Assembly (NCBI GenBank): GCA_965530755.1 | Contig: CBESNA010000006.1 | Span: 1-64,000 of the forward strand | Length of the DNA stretch: 64,000 nt | Source of the DNA: SZUA-35 sp965530755 | GTDB lineage: Bacteria > Actinomycetota > Acidimicrobiia > Acidimicrobiales > SZUA-35 | Direction of reading: 5' to 3' | Shown here: piece by piece, positions 8,679-17,393 of the stretch | Numbering within the stretch: position 1 is the stretch's first letter | Layout of the letters: each line of letters starts with the position of its first letter | The notes under the pieces: generated by a model | The model's input: only the letters and a program-made list of their open reading frames with translations | Databases searched by the model: none | What the model was told of the DNA's origin: nothing | Position numbers and translations under genes: made by a program

Positions 8679-10397
8679 CTATTTGGCCAGTGCGCTGATG
8701 TGCTCGGACGCCGGCTTGTGACGCTCACGGTCGGGATGGGCCGCCTGCCAACTCCGGATACCGCCGGTGAGATTGCGTACGGTGAACCCGTTGAGACGGA
8801 GCATCCGGTAGGCGAAGTAGGAACGCTGCCCGGAGAAGCAGTGGACGATGATCTGCTTGTCCTTGTCGAGCTCGTCGAGACGGTTCCGAAGCTCATCGAG
8901 GGGGATGTGGATCGACCCGGGAATGCTGCTGGCCGCTCGCTCATCCGTGCTTCGGACGTCCAGCAGGATCTCGTCGTCGGCGAGTTCGTCGACCTCGTGC
9001 CACTGGGCGATGTCCACGTCGTCGTTCACGACGTTGCGCGCTGCCATCGCCAGCAGGTTGGCGGGATCCTTTGGGGCGCCGTAGGCGGGGGCGTAGCAGA
9101 GCTCGAGCTGAGCAACGTCGTCGACCGAAAGGCCGCCTTGGATGGCGGTGGCAAGTACATCGATACGGCGCGCCGCCGACTCATCACCGACGACCTGGGC
9201 CCCGTAGATGGTGCCGTCCTCGGCCGAGAACACGAGCTTCATGTCGAGGAGTTCAGCCCCCGGGTAGTATCCGACGTGTGACAACGGATGGACGTGCACG
9301 GTCTCGAACGCAATCCCCGCTCGGTCGAGAAGGCGTTCGCTGAGGCCGGTGGCAGCAACGGTGAGGTCGAAGACCCGCACGACCGAGGTTCCCCAGGTGC
9401 CCCGATAACGCGATGGTCGACCCATGACGTTGTCGGCAGCGACGCGCCCCTGGCGGTTGGCCGGTCCGGCCAACGGGATGAGGGACCAATCCTGAGTGAC
9501 GGGATTACGAACCTCGATCGCGTCGCCGACCGCCCAGATGTGGGGGTCGGTGGTCCGCATGTGCTGGTTCACCCTGATGCCGCCGAGGTCGCCGACGTCT
9601 AGCCCGGCTTCCTTCGCCAGAACGACTTCCGGCTTGGCCCCCATGCTCAGGATCACGAGGTCGGTCGGGATGCGTATCCCGTCGGCCAGCACCACGGTCG
9701 AGGCTGCAGCGTCTTCGCCTTCGGCCGGCTCCTCGAACCCGACGACGGTCGCTCCCAGGCGGACGTCGATGTCGTGGTCTTCGAGTTGGCGCTGGACCCA
9801 GAAGGCCATGTCCTCGTCGATTGCTCCCATGACTTGCGGAGCTGCTTCGACGAGGGTGATTGCGATGCCGATGCGGGTGAGCTGCTCGACCATTTCGAGA
9901 CCGATGAACCCTGCACCTATGACCGTGGCGTGTTTCGGCTTGATGGTCTTGTTCCAATGGATCACCGCATCCATGTCGGGAATCCAGCGAAGGGCGAAGT
10001 GGCCATCGCGGTCGATGCCGGGAATCGGAGGATGGACGGCGTCGGCGCCGGGAGCGAGTACGAGGTCGTCGTACGTCTCGGTGTAGACCTCCCCGGAGAC
10101 GAGGTTTCGTATCTCGACCAGCTTGTTTTCGCGATCGATCCTGAGCGCGTCTGACAGGGTGCGGACGTCGAGATTGAAGCGGTTCTTGAGGCCTTCGGGT
10201 GTCTGCACGAGGAGGCTCTCCCGCTTCTCGATCTCGCCGCTGATGTGGAATGGGAGACCGCAGTTTGCGTACGAGACGAATCGTCCTCGTTCGATGACGA
10301 TGATGTGGGCTTCTTCGGACAACCGACGAGCGCGGGCGGCAACGCTCGCTCCTCCGGCCACGCCTCCGATCACGATGAGCTTCTTTGGTGCTGTCAT
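8679..10397 (-). CDS. CoA-disulfide reductase/rhodanese fusion (CoADR-Rhd type)
   Basis: A 572-residue FAD- and NAD(P)H-dependent pyridine-nucleotide-disulfide oxidoreductase. It has an FAD-binding IVIGGVAGGASVAARAR at the start, the single-cysteine motif SYANCGLPF with redox Cys46 typical of CoA-disulfide and CoA-persulfide reductases, and a second nucleotide site near VIGAGFIGLEMVEQL. A C-terminal rhodanese domain has LDVRSTDER and the loop HCFSGQRS with Cys520. Fusions of this kind reduce polysulfide, CoA-persulfide or CoA-disulfide and act in sulfur handling or thiol redox balance. The ATG at 10397 was chosen because the FAD motif starts a few residues later; earlier in-frame starts would add an unrelated leader. 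Confidence 0.93.
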   Translation of the reverse strand: MTAPKKLIVIGGVAGGASVAARARRLSEEAHIIVIERGRFVSYANCGLPFHISGEIEKRESLLVQTPEGLKNRFNLDVRTLSDALRIDRENKLVEIRNLVSGEVYTETYDDLVLAPGADAVHPPIPGIDRDGHFALRWIPDMDAVIHWNKTIKPKHATVIGAGFIGLEMVEQLTRIGIAITLVEAAPQVMGAIDEDMAFWVQRQLEDHDIDVRLGATVVGFEEPAEGEDAAASTVVLADGIRIPTDLVILSMGAKPEVVLAKEAGLDVGDLGGIRVNQHMRTTDPHIWAVGDAIEVRNPVTQDWSLIPLAGPANRQGRVAADNVMGRPSRYRGTWGTSVVRVFDLTVAATGLSERLLDRAGIAFETVHVHPLSHVGYYPGAELLDMKLVFSAEDGTIYGAQVVGDESAARRIDVLATAIQGGLSVDDVAQLELCYAPAYGAPKDPANLLAMAARNVVNDDVDIAQWHEVDELADDEILLDVRSTDERAASSIPGSIHIPLDELRNRLDELDKDKQIIVHCFSGQRSYFAYRMLRLNGFTVRNLTGGIRSWQAAHPDRERHKPASEHISALAK

Positions 10398-10459
10398 GAT
10401 TGTCGACGCTATCGAATGTCCGGACATATGTGGGGCGAGCGAGTTGCGCCCCGCGCAGC

Positions 10460-11359
10460 TCAGGCTTCCAGCAGGATGTCGCGGAAGCGGGCCACGCCGC
10501 CAGGAAGCGGCTCCGTCGAGTCGATGAAGTCCCGGAGGCTGGCGACCAGGCGCTCGGGATCCTGGGCATGCGGGAAGTGACCGCACCCCTCGAAGACCTC
10601 GAGCCGGCTGTGGGGGATCGCCTCGTGGGCTGCCTTTGCGTGAGCGATCGGAATGATGGGATCGCGATCGCCCCACACGATCATTGTGGGCATGGCGGCA
10701 GCGAGGTAGAGGCGGTCCGTCGCATTGACCGTCTGGCCACCGGGGTCGATCACCGATCGAAGCGTCCGGACGAACGCTCGACGATTCTCGGCCTGACTGA
10801 GCGAGGAGTAGGCCCGCCACATCTCGCCGAGCTGCGGTATCCCGAGACCTCGCTCGTGAATGGCGCGATTGACCGCATCTCCTGGCTCGCGAATGAAGTT
10901 CGGGAACATCAGGGGCATGACATACTCGGCGCCGGGCAGCGTCAGAATCCGCAGGAGCCAACTGACCTCCCGCCCCAGACCGCCGCTGCCGACCAGAACC
11001 AGGCGGTCGACCAACTCGGGGTGCTGATACGCGAGCTGCATGGCAACGCCGCCGCCCAGCGAATGGCCGACGACGGTCACCGGCCCGATGTCGAGCACGG
11101 CGAGCAGGTCACGCAGGCCGCTGGCGAAGGCTCCAAGGGAGTAGTCGCCCATCGGCTTGGCTGATTCACCGTGCCCGATCAGGTCCGGAGCCAGGACCGT
11201 GTAGTGCTCGCTCAAGGCCGGCATGACGTCCTTCCACGTCCGGGAGTTACCGGCCATGCCATGGATCAGCAGAACCGTCGGCCTCGTTGGATCGTCATTT
11301 GCCAGTCGGTAGGTGACGTCGTGGCCGTGGATCGTGACGTGGCGCGCGGAAATACTCAT
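10460..11359 (-). CDS. alpha/beta-fold hydrolase
   Basis: A 299-residue alpha/beta hydrolase. The oxyanion segment is LLIHGMAGNSRTW, the nucleophile elbow is VVGHSLGGG with Ser100, the acid is likely Asp233 in WGDRDPIIP, and the base is His261 in GCGHFPHAQDP. The size and the cap region around residues 130-210 fit the epoxide hydrolase, haloperoxidase-like and C-C hydrolase branch. A Ser nucleophile argues against epoxide hydrolase activity. The substrate is unknown. It lies 62 bp upstream of the CoA-disulfide reductase gene on the same strand, so co-transcription is possible. Confidence 0.9.
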   Translation of the reverse strand: MSISARHVTIHGHDVTYRLANDDPTRPTVLLIHGMAGNSRTWKDVMPALSEHYTVLAPDLIGHGESAKPMGDYSLGAFASGLRDLLAVLDIGPVTVVGHSLGGGVAMQLAYQHPELVDRLVLVGSGGLGREVSWLLRILTLPGAEYVMPLMFPNFIREPGDAVNRAIHERGLGIPQLGEMWRAYSSLSQAENRRAFVRTLRSVIDPGGQTVNATDRLYLAAAMPTMIVWGDRDPIIPIAHAKAAHEAIPHSRLEVFEGCGHFPHAQDPERLVASLRDFIDSTEPLPGGVARFRDILLEA

Positions 11360-11428
11360 GGGGTCAACGTAGATTCCGCCCCTGCGTTGGATCAGGGTCG
11401 GACGTCCCACTGATGCGCAAAGGGAAGG

Positions 11429-12703
11429 TCAGGCGAGTCCGCGGGCGGTTCGGCGCCGCTTCGACACCGAATCGACGAGCACGGCCAGCAACAAGACGAT
11501 GCCGGTGATGATGAACTTGAAACCGGACGAGAGTCCGAGGAGGTCCATGCCGTTCTGGATCGCCGTGATCACCAATGCCCCGTAGAAGGCCGACACGACC
11601 CGCCCTTGACCGCCGAAGAGGCTCGTGCCACCGATCACGGCCGCCGCGATCACGTTCAACAGCAGATTGCCGCCGCCAGTGTTGGTGGCGACCGATCGCA
11701 GTCTCGACACCAGGATGATGCCGCCGACGCCGGCCATGAAGCCGTTGATCATGAACACGGCGATACGGATGGAATCGACGTCGATACCGGCTCGCCTGGC
11801 CGCCTCGGGACTGCCGCCGACGGCGTAGATGTGACGTCCGAATCGGGTCTTCGACGCAACGAAGGTCCAGATCACGAGGAAGACGGCGAGGGTCAGCGTC
11901 ACCTGGGGTACGCCGCGGTCCTGGTTGGCCACATACACGCCGGCGAGTATCACGACGCCGAGGGCAACGATCTGGGCGACCATGATCGGGAACGGAAGGG
12001 CCTCGAGGTCTCGGTTCAATCGCGACTGCCGGTTGATCACCTGGAATGCTGCGAAGGAGGCGACGACGGCGATCCCCAACAGCCAGCCGAGCCAGACCGG
12101 CATGAAGTTGTTGGCCAGCCCGATGAGCGTCTGGTCTTGGATCCGGATGGTGCCGGCGGTCGTCAACTCGGTCGTCAGGTAGAGCAGCACCCCGGACCAG
12201 ATGAGGAAGGCGGCCAGCGTCATCACGAACGACGGAACGCCGAGCTTGGTGATGATGATGCTGTGGACGAAACCGATTGCCGTTGTCAGCAGAACTGCGG
12301 CGATGATGCACGCCCACCAGGGCCAGCCAGGGTCGTTCGGTCGCTGGAGCAGGACGAGAACAGCGCCGCCGGTGGCCGCCACCGAGGCGACAGAGAGGTC
12401 GATGGTGACGATCTCGCCGTCGGCTATCAGCAGGATGAAGACGACGCCGATGGCGAGGAACGAGATCGGTGCCATCTGGAGCAGCAGGTTCGTGAAGTTC
12501 CTGGCCGTCAGGAACTGTTCCTCGAGCAGCCCGAAGATCACGACGATGACGGCCAGTCCGGCGAAGATCGGCAGTGATCCGATGTCGCCGGCCTTGAGGG
12601 CTTGGACCCGTCGCTCGATGTATTCACCGACGGTCGTGGAAGGGGCGGCGAACCCTGCGGTCCGGACGCCGGGCTGGGGATCGGAGGTGTCGATGTCGGT
12701 CAT
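11429..12703 (-). CDS. sugar ABC transporter permease (XylH/FrcC-like)
   Basis: A 424-residue inner-membrane permease of the ribose/xylose/fructose importer class (BPD_transp_2). It has about ten hydrophobic segments and the family segment DLSVASVAATGG, then YAVGGSPEAARRAGIDVD and a late AAAVIGGTSLFGGQGRV, which matches the conserved loop of XylH and RbsC. Its ATG overlaps the stop of the ATPase gene by four bases, which indicates translational coupling. A cytoplasmic N-terminal leader of about 45 residues precedes the first helix, as in XylH-type permeases. Confidence 0.93.
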   Translation of the reverse strand: MTDIDTSDPQPGVRTAGFAAPSTTVGEYIERRVQALKAGDIGSLPIFAGLAVIVVIFGLLEEQFLTARNFTNLLLQMAPISFLAIGVVFILLIADGEIVTIDLSVASVAATGGAVLVLLQRPNDPGWPWWACIIAAVLLTTAIGFVHSIIITKLGVPSFVMTLAAFLIWSGVLLYLTTELTTAGTIRIQDQTLIGLANNFMPVWLGWLLGIAVVASFAAFQVINRQSRLNRDLEALPFPIMVAQIVALGVVILAGVYVANQDRGVPQVTLTLAVFLVIWTFVASKTRFGRHIYAVGGSPEAARRAGIDVDSIRIAVFMINGFMAGVGGIILVSRLRSVATNTGGGNLLLNVIAAAVIGGTSLFGGQGRVVSAFYGALVITAIQNGMDLLGLSSGFKFIITGIVLLLAVLVDSVSKRRRTARGLA

Positions 12704-13491
12704 GCGTCCACCTCGTCCATCCCCGGTACGTGCGCAAGATCGCCGGCCGTGATGGCCTGGACGACCTCTTGTTGAGTTGTCTTGTCCGTCTCGAAGACGG
12801 CGACCTGTTGACCGAGGCGGAGCACCGTGATTCGGTCGGCCACCTCGAAGATGTCGTGGAGATTGTGGGAAATGATCCCCACACCGAAACCCTGCGATGC
12901 GAGTCGCTGCACCAGATCGAGGACCTGTCGTGTCTGAGCGACGCCGAGCGCAGCGGTGGGTTCGTCGAGCATGACGAGCTTCGAGTTGCCCCACATCACT
13001 GCCTTGGCAACGGCCACGGCCTGTCGCTGACCGCCGGACAGACCTGCGACGGTCTGCCTGACCGAGCGCAAGGTCGTGACCTTGAGGCTCTCCAGGACTT
13101 CTTTCGCCTGGTGTTCCATGGCGAGTTCGTCGAGCACGATACCGCCCCGCATTTTTTCTCGGCCCAGGAACATGTTGGCAACGACGTCGAGATTGTCGGC
13201 CAGGGCGAGGTCTTGGTAGACGACTTCGACGCCGAGATCGGCAGCAACACGAGGGCTGTTGATGTGGACCGGTTTGCCCTCGAAGAACACCTCGCCTTCG
13301 TCGAACGGATAGATCCCGACCAAGCCCTTGATCAACGTGGACTTGCCGGCGCCGTTGTCGCCGACCAATGCCATCACCTCGCCGGCTCTGATCTCGAAGT
13401 CGATCTTGTAGATCGCTTGGACAGCGCCGAAGGACTTGGAAACGCCTCGGCATTCCAGCAGCGGCTGCTGCTCCGTGTTTGGCTCGTTCAT
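12700..13491 (-). CDS. sugar ABC transporter ATP-binding protein, single-cassette FrcA type
   Basis: A 263-residue ATPase with Walker A GDNGAGKST, signature LSGGQRQAVAVAKA, Walker B LVMLDEPTAALG and switch His in GIISHNLHD. It has one nucleotide-binding domain, unlike the double-cassette XylG or RbsA proteins of about 500 residues, so it would act as a homodimer as in the FrcBCA type. ATG at 13491 is preferred; a TTG at 13509 would place the start inside the hairpin. It energises the permease encoded immediately downstream. Confidence 0.93.
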   Translation of the reverse strand: MNEPNTEQQPLLECRGVSKSFGAVQAIYKIDFEIRAGEVMALVGDNGAGKSTLIKGLVGIYPFDEGEVFFEGKPVHINSPRVAADLGVEVVYQDLALADNLDVVANMFLGREKMRGGIVLDELAMEHQAKEVLESLKVTTLRSVRQTVAGLSGGQRQAVAVAKAVMWGNSKLVMLDEPTAALGVAQTRQVLDLVQRLASQGFGVGIISHNLHDIFEVADRITVLRLGQQVAVFETDKTTQQEVVQAITAGDLAHVPGMDEVDA

Positions 13492-13505
13492 GGTGCTCGG
13501 ATCAG

Positions 13506-13555
13506 TCAATGACGGCGGGTGGGGGCTTCTGCCCCCCCCCGCCGTCGCTCATTGA
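13506..13555 (-). terminator. strong GC-rich hairpin between binding-protein and ATPase genes
   Basis: Bases 13511-13526 and 13531-13546 are complementary over 16 positions with one mismatch, with a four-base TTCT loop. The flanking TCAAT (13506-13510) and ATTGA (13551-13555) can extend the stem after a short bulge. It lies between the stop of the binding-protein gene (13583) and the ATPase start (13491) in the direction of transcription. There is no clear U-run, so it may act as a partial terminator or 3' stabiliser that keeps binding-protein mRNA in excess over the membrane components. Confidence 0.8.
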
Positions 13556-13582
13556 ATGTGGTGTGTCCGTCGCCCGATGGAC

Positions 13583-14773
13583 TCAGCCGCAGACGTCGGT
13601 TGCGACGGCCGCGACCTCAGGTGTGCAGAGCTCTTCGACAGTACGGAAACCGTCGGCGATGACGGTGTCCGCCACGTTGTCGGCGGTCACAGCGATCGGC
13701 ACCAGAGCGATGTAGGGAACGACGCCGTCACCTGTGGGTCCGTCGGCAGGGGTGCCGTCGGCGTTGATCCCGATGATGGTGAAGTCGCCGGTGAGTGCGC
13801 TGACGTCCTCGCCCGCACGGAGGGCAAGTGCTGCCTGGACTCCGGCTGCGGCCTCGGCCTTGATCGGCTTGTAGACGCTCATCGCCTGCTTGTTGAGCAG
13901 CACGTTCTGGATACCTGCCTGCGTGGCGTCCTGGCCGCTGACCGGGACTGTGCTGGGGTCGATTCCGGCGTTCTCGAGCGAGGCAATGACCGAACCGGCG
14001 ATGCCGTCGTTGGCGGCGAACACCGCATCGACTTCATTGCCGGCGCCGACGAGGATCTGATCGAAGATCGACAGAGCTTCGGCATTGTCCCAGCCGGGAA
14101 CGAACTGATCAGCCACGAGGGCCCAGTCGCCGGCCGCCACACGAGTTTCGACGACGCCGTTGTAACCGTCGCGGAACAAGAAGGCGTTGTTGTCCTCTTC
14201 ACCACCGTTGAGCATCACGACCTGGGGTGTGTCAACGCCGAGAGCGTCGATGGCGGGCTCGAGGATCTCGGCCATGGTCGCACCGACACGTACGTTGTCG
14301 AAGCTCACGTAGACGTCGCCGCCTGCGCTGCCTTCGGTGTTGAAGCGGTCGTACTCGACGATGCCGACGTTGGCTTCGCGGGCGAGGTCGATGATCGTGG
14401 CTCCGGAGCCGGAGTCGTTGCTGGTGAGCACGATGACGCTGGCGCCGTCGCCGATGGCCTGCTCGGCCTGGCTGATCTGCACCGCTGCGTCGCCTTCAGC
14501 GTTCACGATGTTGAAGTCGGTTCCTTCTACGAGGCCGGCGGCTTCGAAGCCCTCGGCGAAGAAGCGGCGATCGTCCTTTTCCCAACGATCGGAGGTTGCG
14601 GAGTCGGGGAGGAGCACCCAGATGCTGCCCTCACCACCGGCGGTCTCGCCGCCGCTGTCATCACCGCCGGTGTCGCCACCGGCATCATCACTGGAGTCGC
14701 TACCGCAGGCGCCGGCAATGATGGCGAAGGCCGCCAACAATGCGAGCAGCCACGAGAAGTTTCGTTTTTGCAT
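13583..14773 (-). CDS. sugar ABC transporter substrate-binding lipoprotein (XylF/FrcB-like)
   Basis: A 396-residue lipoprotein. The signal peptide ends in the lipobox AGAC (Cys23), followed by a Gly/Asp/Ser linker and a periplasmic-binding-protein type 1 fold. Family features include QAIGDGASVIVLTSND, VGIVEYDRFNTEG, DAVFAANDGIAGSVI and VPVSGQDATQAGIQN, the last two close to xylose-binding protein XylF. The ATG at 14773 is preceded by a good AGGGGAGA ribosome-binding site. It delivers a monosaccharide, possibly a pentose, to the permease encoded downstream. The strong ribosome-binding site and the downstream hairpin fit high expression. Confidence 0.93.
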   Translation of the reverse strand: MQKRNFSWLLALLAAFAIIAGACGSDSSDDAGGDTGGDDSGGETAGGEGSIWVLLPDSATSDRWEKDDRRFFAEGFEAAGLVEGTDFNIVNAEGDAAVQISQAEQAIGDGASVIVLTSNDSGSGATIIDLAREANVGIVEYDRFNTEGSAGGDVYVSFDNVRVGATMAEILEPAIDALGVDTPQVVMLNGGEEDNNAFLFRDGYNGVVETRVAAGDWALVADQFVPGWDNAEALSIFDQILVGAGNEVDAVFAANDGIAGSVIASLENAGIDPSTVPVSGQDATQAGIQNVLLNKQAMSVYKPIKAEAAAGVQAALALRAGEDVSALTGDFTIIGINADGTPADGPTGDGVVPYIALVPIAVTADNVADTVIADGFRTVEELCTPEVAAVATDVCG

Positions 14774-14859
14774 GGTGTTCTCCCCTTGATCATCGAGAAC
14801 GCGGTGTTCCCGATTCTGCGACAGTATGCATTCCTCCGGGATCACGTCCAGGTCATAGG

Positions 14860-15597
14860 TCACTTCATGATCCAACCACCGTCGACGTTCAGCGTTTGCC
14901 CCGTGATGAAGGAGGCGTCTGGCCCGACGAGGAACGAGACGGCGGAGGCCACCTCGTCATTGGTTCCCCGCCGTTTCAGAGCCTGCGAGTCGATGATCCG
15001 CTTCGAGTAGGCCGCACGATCAGCATGGATTTCCTCGGCCCGAGTTGGGAAGGCGCCGGGGGCGACGCAGTTCACTCGGATGTTGTCCGGACCGAGTTCT
15101 GTCGCCAATGCCCGTGTGAACGACGCCATGGCGCCCTTCGTGGTGACGTAGATGGAAAGCTCGCTCCATCCTCCGTGCTGGGTGATCGAGCCCATGTTCA
15201 CGATCGCCCCGCCGCCGTTCTTCCGCATCGAAGGGACCACCGCCTGGGTGGTCAGGAAGGAGGCCCGCTGGTTGACCGCGACGGTGTCGTCATACTCGTC
15301 GACGGTGACGTCGAGGAACGGTCCCGCGGGAAACACCGCAGCGTTGTTGATCAGAACGCCGATCGGGCCGAGCTCGGCCTCCGACTCCTGGGTCGCTCGA
15401 CGGATCGCGGCGCCGTCTCGGAGGTCGACGACGAGAGCGCGGGCCGTGCCGCCTCCGCTCTCGATGGTCTCCCTCGTGCTCGCGGCACCGGCGGCGTCGA
15501 TGTCGATGATCGCGATGGAGTACCCGTCGGCGGCCAGGCGGATCGCAATGGCCCGACCCAGTCCACTCCCTGCCCCGGTGACGATGGCGGTGCTCAT
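14860..15597 (-). CDS. short-chain dehydrogenase/reductase
   Basis: A 245-residue SDR with the cofactor motif VTGAGSGLG (residues 6-14), NNAAV near 84-88, and catalytic Ser137, Tyr150 and Lys154 (YVTTK). Asp residues following the second strand suggest NAD preference. The closing FITGQTLNVDGG is typical of classical SDRs that oxidise sugars, polyols or fatty acyl groups. It is the first gene of the sugar-importer operon, 86 bp before the binding-protein gene, which supports oxidation of the imported sugar or its product. The gene begins with ATG at 15597, divergent from the FG-GAP lipoprotein gene. Confidence 0.92.
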   Translation of the reverse strand: MSTAIVTGAGSGLGRAIAIRLAADGYSIAIIDIDAAGAASTRETIESGGGTARALVVDLRDGAAIRRATQESEAELGPIGVLINNAAVFPAGPFLDVTVDEYDDTVAVNQRASFLTTQAVVPSMRKNGGGAIVNMGSITQHGGWSELSIYVTTKGAMASFTRALATELGPDNIRVNCVAPGAFPTRAEEIHADRAAYSKRIIDSQALKRRGTNDEVASAVSFLVGPDASFITGQTLNVDGGWIMK

Positions 15598-15674
15598 GTC
15601 AACCCTCTCTGCTTCGCTCGCGACTCCGACGGGGCCAACAGTAACGGCGTACTGTTCAGCAGTACCGTGGCCAC

Positions 15675-17393
15675 GTGCTCGACCGCATCCAATCACGGCT
15701 CCGGTTCACCTCTCTCGTTGTCGTGGTCCTCGGTGTCGCCGCCTGTGGTCGGCCCGGTGCCACCGCCGGCCCAGCGCCCGGATCCGACGTCGATCGGCCG
15801 CCCGAAGCGTCGATGTCCAGCGTGCGGCTCGTCGACGTCGCCGAAGAGGTCGGGCTGGACTTCCGCCACAGCGCCTTTCAGTGGGGGCCGACCGGTGACC
15901 CCAACGCCATGATGGGCGGTGGCCTCTGCTGGATCGATCAGAACCGCGATGGGTGGCTGGATCTCTTCGTGGTCGACACATGGTCGGAAGGGGAGTGGGG
16001 GCGGTGGCGGAGCGAGGGTGCGTTGCCGACCAGTCGGCTCTACCGCAACGAGCGCGGCCAGTTCGTCGACGTCAGCGACGAGGTCGGAGCAGCACTCGAG
16101 ATTCGTGGAAGTGGATGCGTCGCCGCCGACCTCGACATGGACGGCTTCACCGATCTCTACGTCACGACCGAACGTGAGAACGTCCTGCTCTGGAACGACA
16201 ATGGTGAGCATTTCGAGGTCGACGACGGTTCGGCCGGGGTCGACGCCTACGGATGGCATGCGGGTGCCGCTGTCGGTGACGTGAACGGCGACGGTCTGCT
16301 CGATCTCTTCGTCACCGGGTACGCCGATCTCAACCGTCCGATTCCAGAGGCGACCAGGGGCTTCCCCAATTCCTTCCTCGCCGAACCGGACTTGCTGTTC
16401 ATCAATCAAGGAGGGGAAGGGCGCCCAACCTTCACAGATGTCGCAGGGAGCGTGGGGATCGAGGCCGAACGTGTCGACTACGGGCTCGGAGCAGTCCTGA
16501 GCGACATCGATCGCGATGGTGATCTCGATCTGTACGTGGCCAACGACACCCAGTCGAACCGGCTCTACATGAACGAAGCCGGCGGCAGCGATCCCGGCTT
16601 TCGACTGGTGGACATCGGGCCGGAGGCCGGCGTCGATGACGACGCCGCCGGTATGGGCGTGGCGATTGGCGACTCCGACAGCGACGGGCGTGGAGACATC
16701 GTCGTCACCAACATGGCGGGTCAGGGACATGCCGTCTTTCGTCGTTCCGACATCGATTCAGCACCGGCGTTTCGCTCAGCGCTCGATGAGATGGGACTGC
16801 TCGACCTCGGTCGAGATCGCTCCGGGTGGGGCGTCGAATGGGCCGATCTCGACCTCGATGCGGATCTCGACCTCATCGTGGCCCAGGGCGCCATTCCGGT
16901 GACTGATCTCGAAGGCGATCGCGAAGTGCTTCAGGCATTCGAGAATCTCGGGTCGACGTCGGGTTCGGACGGCACGGCGAACTCGTTCGTCGAGGTGACC
17001 TCGCTGGTCGGCCTCGACACCGACGGACGGTTCCTCGCACGCGGACTGGCGGCGGCCGACTACGACAACGACGGCGATGTCGACTTCGCCGTTGGCACGA
17101 TCGGCGGGCACATCGGGCTGTTGCGCAACACCGGGGCCGGTGGGCACTGGCTGGTGGTCTCGCCCGATCCGGCGACACCGGGAACGATCGTGACGATCAC
17201 GATGGCGGACGGATCTCGACAGGAACGGGAGATCATGGCCGGCAGCAGCTATCTCTCGTCTTCCGATCCCCGATCCCACTTCGGGCTCGGCAGCCTCGAC
17301 GAGGTCTCCGAGGTCGTCGTCCGCTGGCCCGGTGGCGTCGAGCAGGTGATCACGTCAGTCGCCGCCGATCAGGATCTCCAGGTCACGACTTAG
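15675..17393 (+). CDS. FG-GAP/VCBS repeat lipoprotein with ASPIC/UnbV C-terminus
   Basis: A 572-residue exported protein starting at GTG 15675. A signal peptide ends in the lipobox VAAC (Cys24). The body consists of beta-propeller repeats carrying calcium-binding D-x-D-x-DG loops such as DQNRDGWLDLF, DLDMDGFTDLY, DVNGDGLLDLF and DYDNDGDVDFA. The last 90 residues match the ASPIC/UnbV pattern: SDPRSHFGLGSLDEV and VVVRWPGGVEQ. Such proteins are surface or periplasmic binding proteins of uncertain function. The stop overlaps by a few bases the stop of the converging Gfo/Idh gene. Confidence 0.92.
   Translation: MLDRIQSRLRFTSLVVVVLGVAACGRPGATAGPAPGSDVDRPPEASMSSVRLVDVAEEVGLDFRHSAFQWGPTGDPNAMMGGGLCWIDQNRDGWLDLFVVDTWSEGEWGRWRSEGALPTSRLYRNERGQFVDVSDEVGAALEIRGSGCVAADLDMDGFTDLYVTTERENVLLWNDNGEHFEVDDGSAGVDAYGWHAGAAVGDVNGDGLLDLFVTGYADLNRPIPEATRGFPNSFLAEPDLLFINQGGEGRPTFTDVAGSVGIEAERVDYGLGAVLSDIDRDGDLDLYVANDTQSNRLYMNEAGGSDPGFRLVDIGPEAGVDDDAAGMGVAIGDSDSDGRGDIVVTNMAGQGHAVFRRSDIDSAPAFRSALDEMGLLDLGRDRSGWGVEWADLDLDADLDLIVAQGAIPVTDLEGDREVLQAFENLGSTSGSDGTANSFVEVTSLVGLDTDGRFLARGLAAADYDNDGDVDFAVGTIGGHIGLLRNTGAGGHWLVVSPDPATPGTIVTITMADGSRQEREIMAGSSYLSSSDPRSHFGLGSLDEVSEVVVRWPGGVEQVITSVAADQDLQVTT

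Noticed and set aside
11606..12577. A 323-codon plus-strand frame inside the permease gene
   Set aside because: The translation is a shadow full of Asp/His/Gly repeats opposite a clear membrane permease; a high-GC third-position effect explains it.
12700..13509. A TTG start at 13509 for the ABC ATPase
   Set aside because: It would lie inside the hairpin, and a normal ATG follows at 13491.
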